Below are positions 17,411 to 24,964 of a stretch of 64,000 nucleotides of DNA, one piece after another; position 1 is the first letter of the stretch, and each line of letters opens with the position of its first letter. The translations under genes were made by a program, and so were the position numbers. This DNA is from Acidobacteriota bacterium. GTDB taxonomy: Bacteria; Acidobacteriota; Thermoanaerobaculia; Multivoradales; Multivoraceae. The DNA is taken from assembly GCA_026707545.1 (NCBI GenBank), contig JAPOWR010000001.1:2695778-2759777 (forward strand). Direction: 5' to 3'. Under the pieces are notes generated by a model. It did not search any database. It was given only the letters and a program-made list of their open reading frames with translations, and was not told the origin of the DNA.

Positions 17411-18321
17411 GTGGCGGCCTCCGAGACCCGCAGTTTCCCGGCTGGCCGCGCCGACGCGGTGAGCGATCGGATCGCGCCTTCGACCTCCTCGATCATCGCA
17501 TCCGGCGTCGAGGCGCCCGCGGTGACTCCCACCGCCCGGCAGTCCGCGAACCAGTCCGCCCGCAGATCGTCCGAACCGTGAACGAGATAGCTTCGCGGCT
17601 GGGTGTCCCGGCAAATCTCCCACAGGTGCTTCGTGTTCGCGCTGTGCCGCCCACCGACGACGACGATGCAGTCGATCGCCGGATCGGCCGCCAGGGCGCG
17701 CGCCGCATCCTGGTTTTCCTTGGTCGCGTAGCAGATCGTGTCCGCACGCTCGGCACATTCCGCCGCGCTCTCGATCGCCCGAGCCACGTTCTCGTACTCC
17801 TCGCTGTTCAGCGTGGTCTGGTAGAAGATCTTCACCCTCGGATGGCGGTCGAAGTCGATCCGCTCGACATCTTCCGTCGTCAGCGCGACGTCGTAGTCGT
17901 CGGGATCGAGATCGCGGGTGTAGCCGATCACCTCGCGATGGGTGGAATCGCCGATGAACACCGCGTGAACCCCCGCTTCGAGCGCCTGTCGGGCCTCTTC
18001 GTGGACGTCGTAGACGAAGGGGCAGGTCGTGTCGACCACCAGCAGGCCCCGCTCCAGGGCCCGGCGATGAAACGACGGCGGTACGCCGTGCGCCGAGAAG
18101 ACGATGGTCCCCGTTCCTACCTCGTCGAGCGACGAGGCGGTGGCAAAGCCAAGCTGCACGAGATCCGAAACGACCCGCTCGTTGTGCACCAACTGACCCA
18201 GAATCTGCCCGCTCCGACCTTCCGCGGCCAGTTTTCGCACCGTTCGGTCGGCGATGCGCACGCCGGCGCAGAAGCCGTACTTCTCGGCGCGCTTGAGCGT
18301 CAACGGACCCGTGTCGGTCAC
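17407..18321 (-). CDS. ispH: 4-hydroxy-3-methylbut-2-enyl diphosphate reductase
   Basis: 304 residues from GTG 18321, close to the family norm. The three [4Fe-4S] ligands are at Cys18 (KYGFCAGV), Cys100 (VDTTCPFV) and Cys197 (DTICYATKENQ). ILGQLVHNERVV, FSAHGVPP and GDSTHREVIGY complete the signature. It catalyses the last MEP-pathway step, making IPP and DMAPP; dxr of the same pathway is at 32166. It heads the ispH-purD-PSP1 operon. A likely extended -10 is at 18371-18379. The frame is open for 74 codons upstream of this start, but that part lacks family features. Confidence 0.95.
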   Translation of the reverse strand: MTDTGPLTLKRAEKYGFCAGVRIADRTVRKLAAEGRSGQILGQLVHNERVVSDLVQLGFATASSLDEVGTGTIVFSAHGVPPSFHRRALERGLLVVDTTCPFVYDVHEEARQALEAGVHAVFIGDSTHREVIGYTRDLDPDDYDVALTTEDVERIDFDRHPRVKIFYQTTLNSEEYENVARAIESAAECAERADTICYATKENQDAARALAADPAIDCIVVVGGRHSANTKHLWEICRDTQPRSYLVHGSDDLRADWFADCRAVGVTAGASTPDAMIEEVEGAIRSLTASARPAGKLRVSEAAT

Positions 18322-18370
18322 CTGATCTGCATCCTTGCCGTCCGACCGCCCGGTAGGCGGCCCCTGCAGG

Positions 18371-18379
18371 ATGGTAGCA
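18371..18379 (-). promoter_or_regulatory. Extended -10 element upstream of ispH
   Basis: The minus strand reads TGCTACCAT, an extended -10 (TGnTAnnnT), about 50 bases upstream of the ispH GTG. The same TGCTA core recurs before the Rrf2 gene and before tRNA-Pro. No good -35 hexamer was seen, which is usual for extended -10 promoters. Confidence 0.45.
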
Positions 18380-18389
18380 GCGTCCGCGC

Positions 18390-18854
18390 TCAGGACTTCG
18401 GGTACTCGAAGCGAGCGGCCGCGCTGCTGGCGGTGCGGCCCGGTTCGATCGCGACGCGCACCCACTCGTTGTCGCGCCGGAAGGTCATGGTGTCTCCGAG
18501 CGCGACACGCCAACCCGCCGACTGCGCCTCCCGCAGAAGCCATTCCCGCGCGGCCGGAGCGCCCAGCGGCAGGCGCAGATTGACGAACTCCACTGCCGGC
18601 GCTTCCTCGCCCTCACCCGTCTGCTCGACCTCGCCGAAGTCGAACACCGTCGATCCGTCCGGAAGCGGGAAGCCCTCCGGAAAGGCGCCAGGCAGGCGAC
18701 CGCCGAGCTCGGCCACCGGCCCCCGAACCTCCCTCTGATCCTCGTCCGGCCGGAACACCGAGTCGCGCGGCGGCTCCACCGCAACGCTCTCCAGTTCGCC
18801 GTCCTGAAGCGGCGGCGGATCCGCCGGCACGATGCACGCCCAGGCGAGCGCCAC
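18390..18854 (-). CDS. Small lipoprotein-like protein of unknown function
   Basis: 154 residues from GTG 18854. The start reads MALAWACIVPADPPP, so Cys7 could be a lipidation site, but the usual hydrophobic signal peptide is cut short. The same frame upstream encodes TAALLLGPVV without a standard start codon, so the true start may be upstream at a rare codon. The C-terminal half (VEFVNLRLPLGAPAAREWLLREAQSAGWRVALGDTMTFRRDNEWV) has the look of a small alpha/beta domain. It lies between the Rrf2 gene and ispH on the same strand. No family recognised. Confidence 0.6.
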   Translation of the reverse strand: MALAWACIVPADPPPLQDGELESVAVEPPRDSVFRPDEDQREVRGPVAELGGRLPGAFPEGFPLPDGSTVFDFGEVEQTGEGEEAPAVEFVNLRLPLGAPAAREWLLREAQSAGWRVALGDTMTFRRDNEWVRVAIEPGRTASSAAARFEYPKS

Positions 18855-18931
18855 GACCGGGCCCAGGAGCAGCGCGGCAGTTCGACCGCCACGCCGACGG
18901 TTCGATCGGCGCGGCGTCCCGCCCCCGCCCC

Positions 18932-19435
18932 TCAGTCGCTCACCACGTGCAGCGGCCGCCCCGGACCATGAAGGCGCTCAGGCGGCAGGTCGTGCGGGAT
19001 CTCGATCTTGCACTCGCAGACCTCCTGCTGGCGTTCGGCCAGGTCGGCGAGGCTCAGATTGCAGAGGATGTTCTCGACCGCCTCCTTCACATTGAGGAAG
19101 ACCTCCCGGATGGCGCAGTGCTTGGGCCCAACGCCGATCGTGCAGGGCTGGGCCAGGATGTGGTCGATCGACGTCGTGTGCCCCTCCAGCGCGACCAGGA
19201 TGTCGTGCATCGAGATGTCCCCGGCCGGCCGCCCCAGAAGGTGCCCTCCCTGAGGGCCCCGGTTCGAGCGGATCAACTGGAAGCGGGCCAGGGCAGCCAG
19301 GATCTGGCGCAGATACGGCTCCGGAATACCCTGGTTGACCGCGATCTCGTGGCTCGGTACCGGCTCCCCCTCCGAGTGCATCGCCACGTACAGCATGGCG
19401 CGGATACCGTACTCGCCCTTGGTCGAGATCTTCAT
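18932..19435 (-). CDS. Rrf2-family transcriptional regulator
   Basis: 167 residues. MKISTKGEYGIRAMLYVAMHS with IPEPYLRQILAALARFQLIRSNRGPQGGHLLGR is the Rrf2 winged-helix region and wing. Cys98 and Cys107 with His106 (QPCTIGVGPKHC) lie where IscR holds its Fe-S cluster, and there are further cysteines at 125, 140 and 142. It may therefore sense Fe-S status, redox or nitric oxide. Its downstream neighbour in the same direction is followed by ispH, an Fe-S enzyme. Start ATG 19435 has GGAGA 7 bases upstream and an extended -10 at 19458-19466. Confidence 0.92.
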   Translation of the reverse strand: MKISTKGEYGIRAMLYVAMHSEGEPVPSHEIAVNQGIPEPYLRQILAALARFQLIRSNRGPQGGHLLGRPAGDISMHDILVALEGHTTSIDHILAQPCTIGVGPKHCAIREVFLNVKEAVENILCNLSLADLAERQQEVCECKIEIPHDLPPERLHGPGRPLHVVSD

Positions 19436-19457
19436 AGCGCACTCTCCGCCGAGAACC

Positions 19458-19466
19458 AGTGTAGCA
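19458..19466 (-). promoter_or_regulatory. Extended -10 element upstream of the Rrf2 gene
   Basis: The minus strand reads TGCTACACT, an extended -10, 22 bases before the Rrf2 start. An identical nonamer precedes tRNA-Pro at 22613-22621. It lies just after the stop of the HAD gene, so the Rrf2 gene is probably transcribed on its own. Confidence 0.5.
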
Positions 19467-19475
19467 GCGAGGCCG

Positions 19476-20207
19476 TCAGCTCGGCACGTAGTCCAGCACC
19501 TCTTCGAGCGCCCCGATGTCGCCTTCCTCCGCGTTGAGCCATAGCGCGCTCAGGCCCGCCGCGACCGCACCCTCGCGATCCTCGATCTTGCCGTCGCCGA
19601 CGTGGAGAACCGAGACCGGCTCCAGCTCCAGGGCGCGGCAGGCGGAAAGGAAGATCGCCTCCGCCGGCTTCGCCGACCCCACGTCCTCGGAGCAGATCAC
19701 GGCGTCGATGTCGCCGGCCAGACCGAGGTTCGTCAACACGCGGGGCAGCCGACGGTCCCAGTTGCTCGTCACCGCCACGCGCAGACCCCGTCGCCGTAGT
19801 TCGGCCAACACCTCGCGGGCGCCGGGGCGAAGCTCCCAGGCATCGGCGTGCTCGAAGCGCGCGAACAGCTCGGCCGCTGCAAAACGCCCGGGGTCTTCCC
19901 TCCCGAGCAGCGCGCACGATCTCCTGAGCAGTTCGCGCCAGAAGCCTCGGGCTCCCTCCGGATGGCTGCTGTAGCGGTCCTCGCCCCGTCCGAGCCGGCA
20001 ATCGAGTTCGCTCCAGGCGGTCAAGAAGACGGTCTCGATGTCGCCGGCCGCCACCTTGTGACCGTGCCGGGCAAGGACTTCCGCGTAGATCTCCCCGCGG
20101 CGCGGACAGGCGAAGAGCGTCCCCGTGGCGTCGAAGGAAACGCCTCGAAGCGGTGCGGCGCCATGGCGAGACGTGGCCCGGACGGGCCGCTCTTGACGTT
20201 CGCTCAA
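19476..20207 (-). CDS. HAD-superfamily hydrolase
   Basis: 243 residues from TTG 20207, overlapping the Nudix stop as TTGA. Motif I is VSFDATGTLF, in which Asp nucleophile and second Asp are spaced DATGT; motif II is VAVTSNWD; motif III Lys and motif IV lie in SEDVGSAKPAEAIF and VLHVGDGKIEDREGAVAAG. A helical cap is inserted between motifs I and II. The second motif I residue is Thr in place of the common Asp (DATGT versus DxDGT), which in this superfamily often marks HAD-IA dehalogenase- or HDHD3-like members. The substrate is unknown. It is co-transcribed with the Nudix hydrolase. Confidence 0.87.
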   Translation of the reverse strand: MSERQERPVRATSRHGAAPLRGVSFDATGTLFACPRRGEIYAEVLARHGHKVAAGDIETVFLTAWSELDCRLGRGEDRYSSHPEGARGFWRELLRRSCALLGREDPGRFAAAELFARFEHADAWELRPGAREVLAELRRRGLRVAVTSNWDRRLPRVLTNLGLAGDIDAVICSEDVGSAKPAEAIFLSACRALELEPVSVLHVGDGKIEDREGAVAAGLSALWLNAEEGDIGALEEVLDYVPS

Positions 20208-20767
20208 GAGAATCCGTAGCGGCGGCCGAAGAAGTAGAAGGCGGTGACGACGAGCGAATGACGGATCTCGCCGCTCGCGATCCGATCGGGGACCTCGCAC
20301 AGCGGCACCAGCACGACCTCCAGCTCCTCGCTGCCGTCACCGATCGGATCGCCGGTGAGGACCAGATTGCGGGCCAGCCACAACGAACACACGTTGTCGA
20401 AGATGGCCGGATTCGGCTCGACCACGCCCAGGCGCTCGATCCTGCCGGCCCGGTACCCGGTCTCTTCGTGCAGCTCGCGTCCCGCGGCAACGCCCGCGTC
20501 CTCGCCCGCTTCGACGATGCCGCCGGGAATCTCGAGCGAAACCTCTGCGCGCCCGAAGCGCCACTGGCGGATGAACACAACCGTCGGCCCGCCCTTCGCG
20601 GCCTCGGACTCGATCAGGGGAATCACGTTGACCCAATCCGCCGACCGCAGGACCAGCGCCTCCCGCCGGTCGGCACCGGCACGGAGTTCCTGCATCTCGA
20701 CCTGGAGCCGCGGATGTTCGAAGACCGGGCGGTCGGCTTCGACGCGCCAGGGACGGACCCTCTCCAC
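20204..20767 (-). CDS. Nudix hydrolase, ADP-ribose pyrophosphatase-like
   Basis: 187 residues from GTG 20767. The Nudix box is perfect (GIVEAGEDAGVAAGRELHEETGY fits Gx5Ex7REUxEExGU; given here as GIVEAGE plus REL-HEE-TGY). WVNVIPLIE and VFIRQWRFGRAEVSLEIPGG resemble ADP-ribose and nucleotide-sugar pyrophosphatases. These hydrolyse nucleoside diphosphate linkages with Mg2+ in the cytoplasm. The start lies four bases after the stop of the upstream small membrane protein, and the stop overlaps the HAD start, so the three form an operon. Confidence 0.9.
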   Translation of the reverse strand: MERVRPWRVEADRPVFEHPRLQVEMQELRAGADRREALVLRSADWVNVIPLIESEAAKGGPTVVFIRQWRFGRAEVSLEIPGGIVEAGEDAGVAAGRELHEETGYRAGRIERLGVVEPNPAIFDNVCSLWLARNLVLTGDPIGDGSEELEVVLVPLCEVPDRIASGEIRHSLVVTAFYFFGRRYGFS

Positions 20768-20771
20768 CGCC

Positions 20772-21026
20772 CTACTCCTCCCGCTCGAAGGGCGGCCGGC
20801 GCCACTCGAAGTTGAGAACCCGCACGGCGCGGCCGCTAAAGAAGATGAGAAAGGCGATGCCGGCGGCACTCGAGAGCGCCATCAACCAGCTGAAGTCGCG
20901 CCAGAGCATGACGATCGGTACCGTGAGCGCTCCGGCCACCACCGCCGTCACGAGCAGGCGGACGGCGATCCGGTCAAACACGGGCGGCCGAACCAGCGGC
21001 GAATCGGCGTCCGGTTTGTCGTGCAT
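20772..21026 (-). CDS. Small two-span membrane protein of unknown function
   Basis: 84 residues from ATG 21026 (MHDKPDADSPLVRPPVFD). Two hydrophobic segments (LLVTAVVAGALTVPIVML and LMALSSAAGIAFLIFF) are separated by RDFSW, and the protein ends in a basic and acidic tail. No family recognised. It is the first gene of the small membrane protein-Nudix-HAD operon. The frame continues to 21101, but that part would overlap the promoter region of the divergent GT9 gene. Confidence 0.65.
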   Translation of the reverse strand: MHDKPDADSPLVRPPVFDRIAVRLLVTAVVAGALTVPIVMLWRDFSWLMALSSAAGIAFLIFFSGRAVRVLNFEWRRPPFEREE

Positions 21027-21063
21027 GTTCGGAAGTATGCCAAGCGGATGCGAGCGCGAGCCG

Positions 21064-21098
21064 TATGCTCTGACGAGATGGCGACACGACGGCAATGA
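21064..21098 (+). promoter_or_regulatory. -10 element with a six-codon leader ORF ahead of the GT9 gene
   Basis: TATGCT (21064-21069) lies eight bases before ATG 21078, which opens a six-codon frame (MATRRQ) ending in TGA at 21096-21098. That stop overlaps the ATG of the glycosyltransferase at 21095 as ATGA. A leaderless mini-ORF coupled to the main gene would result. It could be chance, or the GT9 protein could start elsewhere. Confidence 0.4.
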
Positions 21099-22174
21099 CA
21101 ACCACGGAGAAACCCACCCGACGGCTTCGTGTCCTCCTGGTGCGGCTGTCGGCCATCGGCGACTGCCTGCACGCGGTCCCGGTGGCGGCGGCCCTTCGCC
21201 GCGCCCACCCGGACGCGTTCATCGGCTGGGCGATTCAGGAACCGTCCGCAACTCTCCTGCGCGGCTGCCCCGGCGTGGACCGCTTCCATATCTACCCCCG
21301 CCGGACTCGCGGCATCGCTGCGCGGTTCGAGGCGTTCAGCCGTTTTCGCCGCGAACTCAGGAGCTGCCGCTACGACGCGGCAATCGATGTCCAGGGGCTC
21401 ACGAAGAGTGGACTTGTCGCCTGGCTGAGCGGCGCCCGGCAGCGAGTGGGTTTCCGCGGTGGACCGGCGCTGGGCAGCCGCGAACTGAACCGCCTGTTCC
21501 TGAACCACCGCTTCGCCGTCCCCCCAGCGGTGACTCACGTCGTAGACCGCAACCTGGCGCTGGTCCGCTCCTCGGGATTGGCCGACCAAGACCCCATCGC
21601 GGAGTGGCGGCTGCCTGACTACGCCCAGCGCGAAGCGCTCGTCTTCCTCGAGCGCCACGGCCTTCGCGCCGGCGGCTATGCGGTCGTATCGCCGGGAACG
21701 ATCTGGCGCACGAAGCGCTGGCCAGAGGGCTACTTTGCAGTCGCGGTGCGGCGTCTGTCGCGTGACCGCGGCTTGCCGGTCGTCGTCGTCTGGGCGGACG
21801 AGGGTGAACGGCGGTCGGCGGAGACGATCGTGGCCAACGCCGGGACCGGCTTGCCAGTCCTGCTTGCACCGCCGACCGATCTGCGCGATCTGGCAACCCT
21901 GTTGCGACACGCGGCTCTGTTTCTGGGCTGTGACTCGGGTCCGGCCCACCTGGCGGCGGCACTCGACGTTCCGTGCGTCTCCGTGTTCGGGCCGACGGAT
22001 CCATCCAGGAACGGTCCCTACGGACCGAGGTCGGCTTCCGTACGGCTCGATCAGCGGCTGGAGTGCCAGCCGTGCTGGCGCCGCACCTGCAGCCGCGGCG
22101 ACTTCGCGTGCATGGAGCGGTTGGATCCCGACCCCGTGGTCGAGGAGTGCCTGGCGAGACTCGACGCACGGTAG
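21095..22174 (+). CDS. Family 9 glycosyltransferase (heptosyltransferase-like)
   Basis: 359 residues, the usual size. RVLLVRLSAIGDCLHAVPVAAALRRAHP is the GT9 N-terminal loop, AIDVQGLTKSG the middle motif, VVSPGTIWRTKRWPEGYFA the donor-binding region, and LGCDSGPAHLAAALDVPCVSVFGPTDP the C-terminal signature. GT9 enzymes add heptose to lipid A-core in the LPS pathway at the inner membrane. The late FACMERLDPDPV-like end also fits. It stands alone and is not inside the polysaccharide operon. Heptose is the family norm, but the sugar is not proven here. Confidence 0.92.
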   Translation: MTTTEKPTRRLRVLLVRLSAIGDCLHAVPVAAALRRAHPDAFIGWAIQEPSATLLRGCPGVDRFHIYPRRTRGIAARFEAFSRFRRELRSCRYDAAIDVQGLTKSGLVAWLSGARQRVGFRGGPALGSRELNRLFLNHRFAVPPAVTHVVDRNLALVRSSGLADQDPIAEWRLPDYAQREALVFLERHGLRAGGYAVVSPGTIWRTKRWPEGYFAVAVRRLSRDRGLPVVVVWADEGERRSAETIVANAGTGLPVLLAPPTDLRDLATLLRHAALFLGCDSGPAHLAAALDVPCVSVFGPTDPSRNGPYGPRSASVRLDQRLECQPCWRRTCSRGDFACMERLDPDPVVEECLARLDAR

Positions 22175-22189
22175 CGCCGGCCGGGAATG

Positions 22190-22266
22190 TGGTGCGCCCG
22201 AAGGGATTCGAACCCCTGACCTACGGCTCCGGAGGCCGTCGCTCTATCCAGCTGAGCTACGGGCGC
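22190..22266 (-). tRNA. tRNA-Arg(CCG)
   Basis: On the minus strand GCGCCCG pairs with CGGGCGC, followed by discriminator A and an encoded CCA (22190-22192). The anticodon loop is CTCCGGA, giving CCG. D and T arms (GGTTCGAATCC) are normal. First of a four-tRNA leftward cluster counted from the left. Confidence 0.95.
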
Positions 22267-22296
22267 GTGAACGGGAGGATGCTGAGAGAAGGAAGA

Positions 22297-22373
22297 TGGG
22301 GTGGGTGAGGGGACTTGAACCCCCAACCACTTGAACCACAATCAAGCGCTCTACCGGTTGAGCTACACCCACC
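22297..22373 (-). tRNA. tRNA-His(GTG)
   Basis: GTGGGTG pairs with CACCCAC. An extra G at -1 (22373) faces discriminator C73, the identity pair of tRNA-His. The anticodon loop is TTGTGGT (GTG), and CCA is encoded at 22297-22299. The unusual T loop reads TTCAAGT. Confidence 0.95.
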
Positions 22374-22403
22374 AGACATTCCGATCAAGGACTCCAAGAT
22401 GAT

Positions 22404-22480
22404 TGGCCTGCCTGGAGGGACTCGAACCCCCGACCCGCGGCTTAGAAGGCCGCCGCTCTATCCAGCTGAGCTACAGGCAG
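22404..22480 (-). tRNA. tRNA-Arg(TCT)
   Basis: Acceptor CTGCCTG pairs with CAGGCAG, followed by discriminator G and encoded CCA (22404-22406). The anticodon arm is GCGGC-CTTCTAA-GCCGC, giving TCT for AGA/AGG codons. T loop TTCGAGT. Confidence 0.95.
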
Positions 22481-22523
22481 ACGAAAGCGACAGGGTAGCC
22501 GAGGCCTGAGCATGCGAGCGATA

Positions 22524-22597
22524 TCGGGGCGCCCAGATTTGAACTGAGGACCCCCTGCGCCCAAGGCAGGTGCGCTACCAGACTGCGCCACGCCCCG
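22524..22597 (-). tRNA. tRNA-Pro(TGG)
   Basis: CGGGGCG pairs with CGCCCCG, the discriminator is A, and the anticodon arm CCTGC-CTTGGGC-GCAGG gives TGG. Unlike its three neighbours and tRNA-Ser, no CCA is encoded: TAT follows the discriminator. The enzyme that adds CCA would be needed. Confidence 0.95.
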
Positions 22598-22612
22598 ACA
22601 GGCAGGCGCCGG

Positions 22613-22621
22613 AGTGTAGCA
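22613..22621 (-). promoter_or_regulatory. Extended -10 element for the tRNA cluster
   Basis: TGCTACACT on the minus strand, 16 bases upstream of tRNA-Pro, is identical to the element before the Rrf2 gene at 19458. It is well placed to drive the four-tRNA cluster, the first gene of which is tRNA-Pro. Confidence 0.5.
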
Positions 22622-22633
22622 GCACGCCGATGC

Positions 22634-24964
22634 TCAGAGAACCTCCAGCGGGGCATAGCGGCGGACCAGCTTCCGTTTGCCGGCCTTGTCGAAGAAGACC
22701 GTCAGCTTGGCGTTTTCTCCCTGGCCGTCGAGATGTAGAACGACGCCCTTGCCCAGCGTGGCGTGACGGACATAGGCACCCGGCCGCAAGCCCCCCCCTG
22801 CCGGCTTGAACGGCCCGCCCGCCGGCGGCCGCCTTCCGCTCGGGGGCGCCGGCGGCCGGTACCGGCCACCCGCGGTGCGATCGGCGCCGAAGAAGCTGCG
22901 TACACCCGCGGTGCGCGGTCCGGCGTAGATCTCCGGGCTCTGGGCGGTTTCCATGAGTTCTTCCGGCACATCGATGAGGAAGGGTGAGGGCTGCTGATCC
23001 TGGAACACGCCGGCGACCATCCGGCGGCGGCAGCCGCTCAGGAACAACCGCCGCTCGGCACGGGTCATGCCGACGTAGAACAGCCGCCTCTCCTCCTCGA
23101 TGTCCCGCGCGCCGCCACCGGCGTGGAAGTGCGGCAGCAGACCGTCCTCGAGCCCCGTCACGAAGACGGCCTCGTACTCCAGGCCCTTGGCACTGTGGAG
23201 GGTCATGACGGCGACGCCGAGTTCCGCGTTCAGTCCGTCCGTGTCGCTGACCAGGGAGACGTAGTCGAGGAAGTTCGTCAGCGGACTCGTCGACGGCTCC
23301 TCGTCCGTCTCGTCGGCGCCCGGACCCAGCGGATCGTCGAGGGTCGGGACCGCCGCGGTCGGGACGCGCGCGGGCAGGTCGCTGAAGCCGTGCAGGGCCT
23401 GGAAGTCCCGTGCCGACGAAACCAGTTCGCCGAGGTTGTCCAGCCGCTCGCGCCCTTCCTCGTCGCCCTTGCCGTACAGGTTCTCGAACCCGGCCGCGAC
23501 GATCGTCCCCCGCACGAGTTCCGCCAGCGGCTGACGCTCCGCTTCCTTCCGCAGCGCCTCGATCAGACCCCGGAAGTCATCGACCGCACGCCGGTTCCGC
23601 GCCGGCAGCTCCTGTAGCGGGTCGAGCCGGATCGCGTCCCACAGCGAGTGGCCCATCTTCGCCGCGCGGGCCAGCAGGAGTTCCTCGGTCCTGCGGCCGA
23701 TGCCGCGCCGCGGTGGGTTCAGGATCCGGCGCAGAGACAGGTTGTCCCGGGGATTGCTGATCACGCGAAGGTACGCCGCCAGGTCCCTGACCTCGGCGCG
23801 CTCGTAGAAGCGGACGCCAGCGACCAGGCAGTATGGAACCTCGCTGCGAAGCAGCTGGTCCTCGATCGCCCGCGTCTGGGCGTTGGTTCGCACGAGAACC
23901 GCCATGTCGCCGAACTCGTGGCCGTCATCGCGAAGCGCCGCGACCTGCCGGACCACCCAACGCGCCTCGTCCTCGTGGTCGGCGGCAAAGAAGAGCTGCA
24001 ACGGATCGCCAGCACCCCGATCCGTCCACAGCGTCTTGCCGCGCCGCTCCTGGTTGCGGGCAATGACGGCGCCCGAGGCATCAAGAATGTTCTGTGTCGA
24101 GCGATAGTTGCGCTCCAGCTTGCGGACACAGGAGCCCGGGAAGTGACGTTCGAAGCGCAGCAGGTTGTCGATCTCGGCGCCCCGCCAGCCGTAGATGCTC
24201 TGGTCCTCGTCGCCGACCGCGGTCAACCCGGAAACCGAGCCGTCGGGCCCCTGAACGAGGCGCCGAATCAACTCGAGCTGCGCCGCATTCGTGTCCTGGA
24301 ACTCGTCCACTAGCAGGTGACGAAAGCGTCCCCGAACGCGCGCACCGATGTCTTCCTCCTCGCGCAGCACCCGCACCGCGAGCGCGATCAGATCGTCGAA
24401 GTCGACGCCGCCAGCCCGGCGCAGCTCAGCCTGGTAACGCCGGTAGACGGCGGCGACATGGCGGTCGAAGAAGTCCTCGGCCTCGCGCTCGAACGCGGCG
24501 GGAGTGAGCAACCGGTTCTTGGCCGCGCTGATCCGTCCCTGGACCGCGCGAGGTTGAAACGTCTGTTCGTCCAGGTCTTCCGTCTGAAGAGCCGCCTTGA
24601 TGAGCCGCAACTGGTCGGGAGCATCCACGATCGCGAAGTCGGACTGGAGCCCGACGCGGTCCCCATAGCGGCGCAGCAGGCGCACGCAGAACCGGTGGAA
24701 GGTGCCGACGAAGACATTTGCGTCGCCGCCGACCAGGTCGAGGACGCGCTCGCGCATCTCGTCCGCGGCCTTGTTGGTGAAGGTCACCGCCGCGATCCGC
24801 CAGGGCTCGACTTCCATCTCGGCGATCAGCCAGGCGATCCGGTAGGTGATGACGCGAGTCTTCCCCGACCCGGCACCGGCGATCACGAGCTGCGGCCCAC
24901 CTTCGTGGGTGACCGCCGCCAGCTGCTCCGCGTTCAGGTGGGAACGGAAGTCCACATCCGTCAT
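22634..24964 (-). CDS. UvrD/PcrA-type superfamily 1A DNA helicase
   Basis: 776 residues from ATG 24964, overlapping the glmU stop as ATGA. Walker A is AGAGSGKT (29-36), and further motifs are VDEFQDTN (Walker B/motif II), VGDEDQSIYGWRGAEIDN (III), LERNYRSTQNIL (IV), MTLHSAKGLEYEAVF (V) and EERRLFYVGMTRA (VI). The C-terminal ~50 residues (VRHATLGKGVVLHLDGQGENAKLTVFFDKAG region) form the Tudor-like tail that lets PcrA bind RNA polymerase. It unwinds 3'-5' in repair and in clearing blocked replication forks. A Gly/Pro-rich linker (~690-720) precedes the tail. PcrA versus UvrD cannot be settled, so no symbol is given. Confidence 0.95.
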   Translation of the reverse strand: MTDVDFRSHLNAEQLAAVTHEGGPQLVIAGAGSGKTRVITYRIAWLIAEMEVEPWRIAAVTFTNKAADEMRERVLDLVGGDANVFVGTFHRFCVRLLRRYGDRVGLQSDFAIVDAPDQLRLIKAALQTEDLDEQTFQPRAVQGRISAAKNRLLTPAAFEREAEDFFDRHVAAVYRRYQAELRRAGGVDFDDLIALAVRVLREEEDIGARVRGRFRHLLVDEFQDTNAAQLELIRRLVQGPDGSVSGLTAVGDEDQSIYGWRGAEIDNLLRFERHFPGSCVRKLERNYRSTQNILDASGAVIARNQERRGKTLWTDRGAGDPLQLFFAADHEDEARWVVRQVAALRDDGHEFGDMAVLVRTNAQTRAIEDQLLRSEVPYCLVAGVRFYERAEVRDLAAYLRVISNPRDNLSLRRILNPPRRGIGRRTEELLLARAAKMGHSLWDAIRLDPLQELPARNRRAVDDFRGLIEALRKEAERQPLAELVRGTIVAAGFENLYGKGDEEGRERLDNLGELVSSARDFQALHGFSDLPARVPTAAVPTLDDPLGPGADETDEEPSTSPLTNFLDYVSLVSDTDGLNAELGVAVMTLHSAKGLEYEAVFVTGLEDGLLPHFHAGGGARDIEEERRLFYVGMTRAERRLFLSGCRRRMVAGVFQDQQPSPFLIDVPEELMETAQSPEIYAGPRTAGVRSFFGADRTAGGRYRPPAPPSGRRPPAGGPFKPAGGGLRPGAYVRHATLGKGVVLHLDGQGENAKLTVFFDKAGKRKLVRRYAPLEVL

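Noticed and set aside
22051..22509. Short open frames across the tRNA cluster
   Set aside because: They are translations of tRNA genes.
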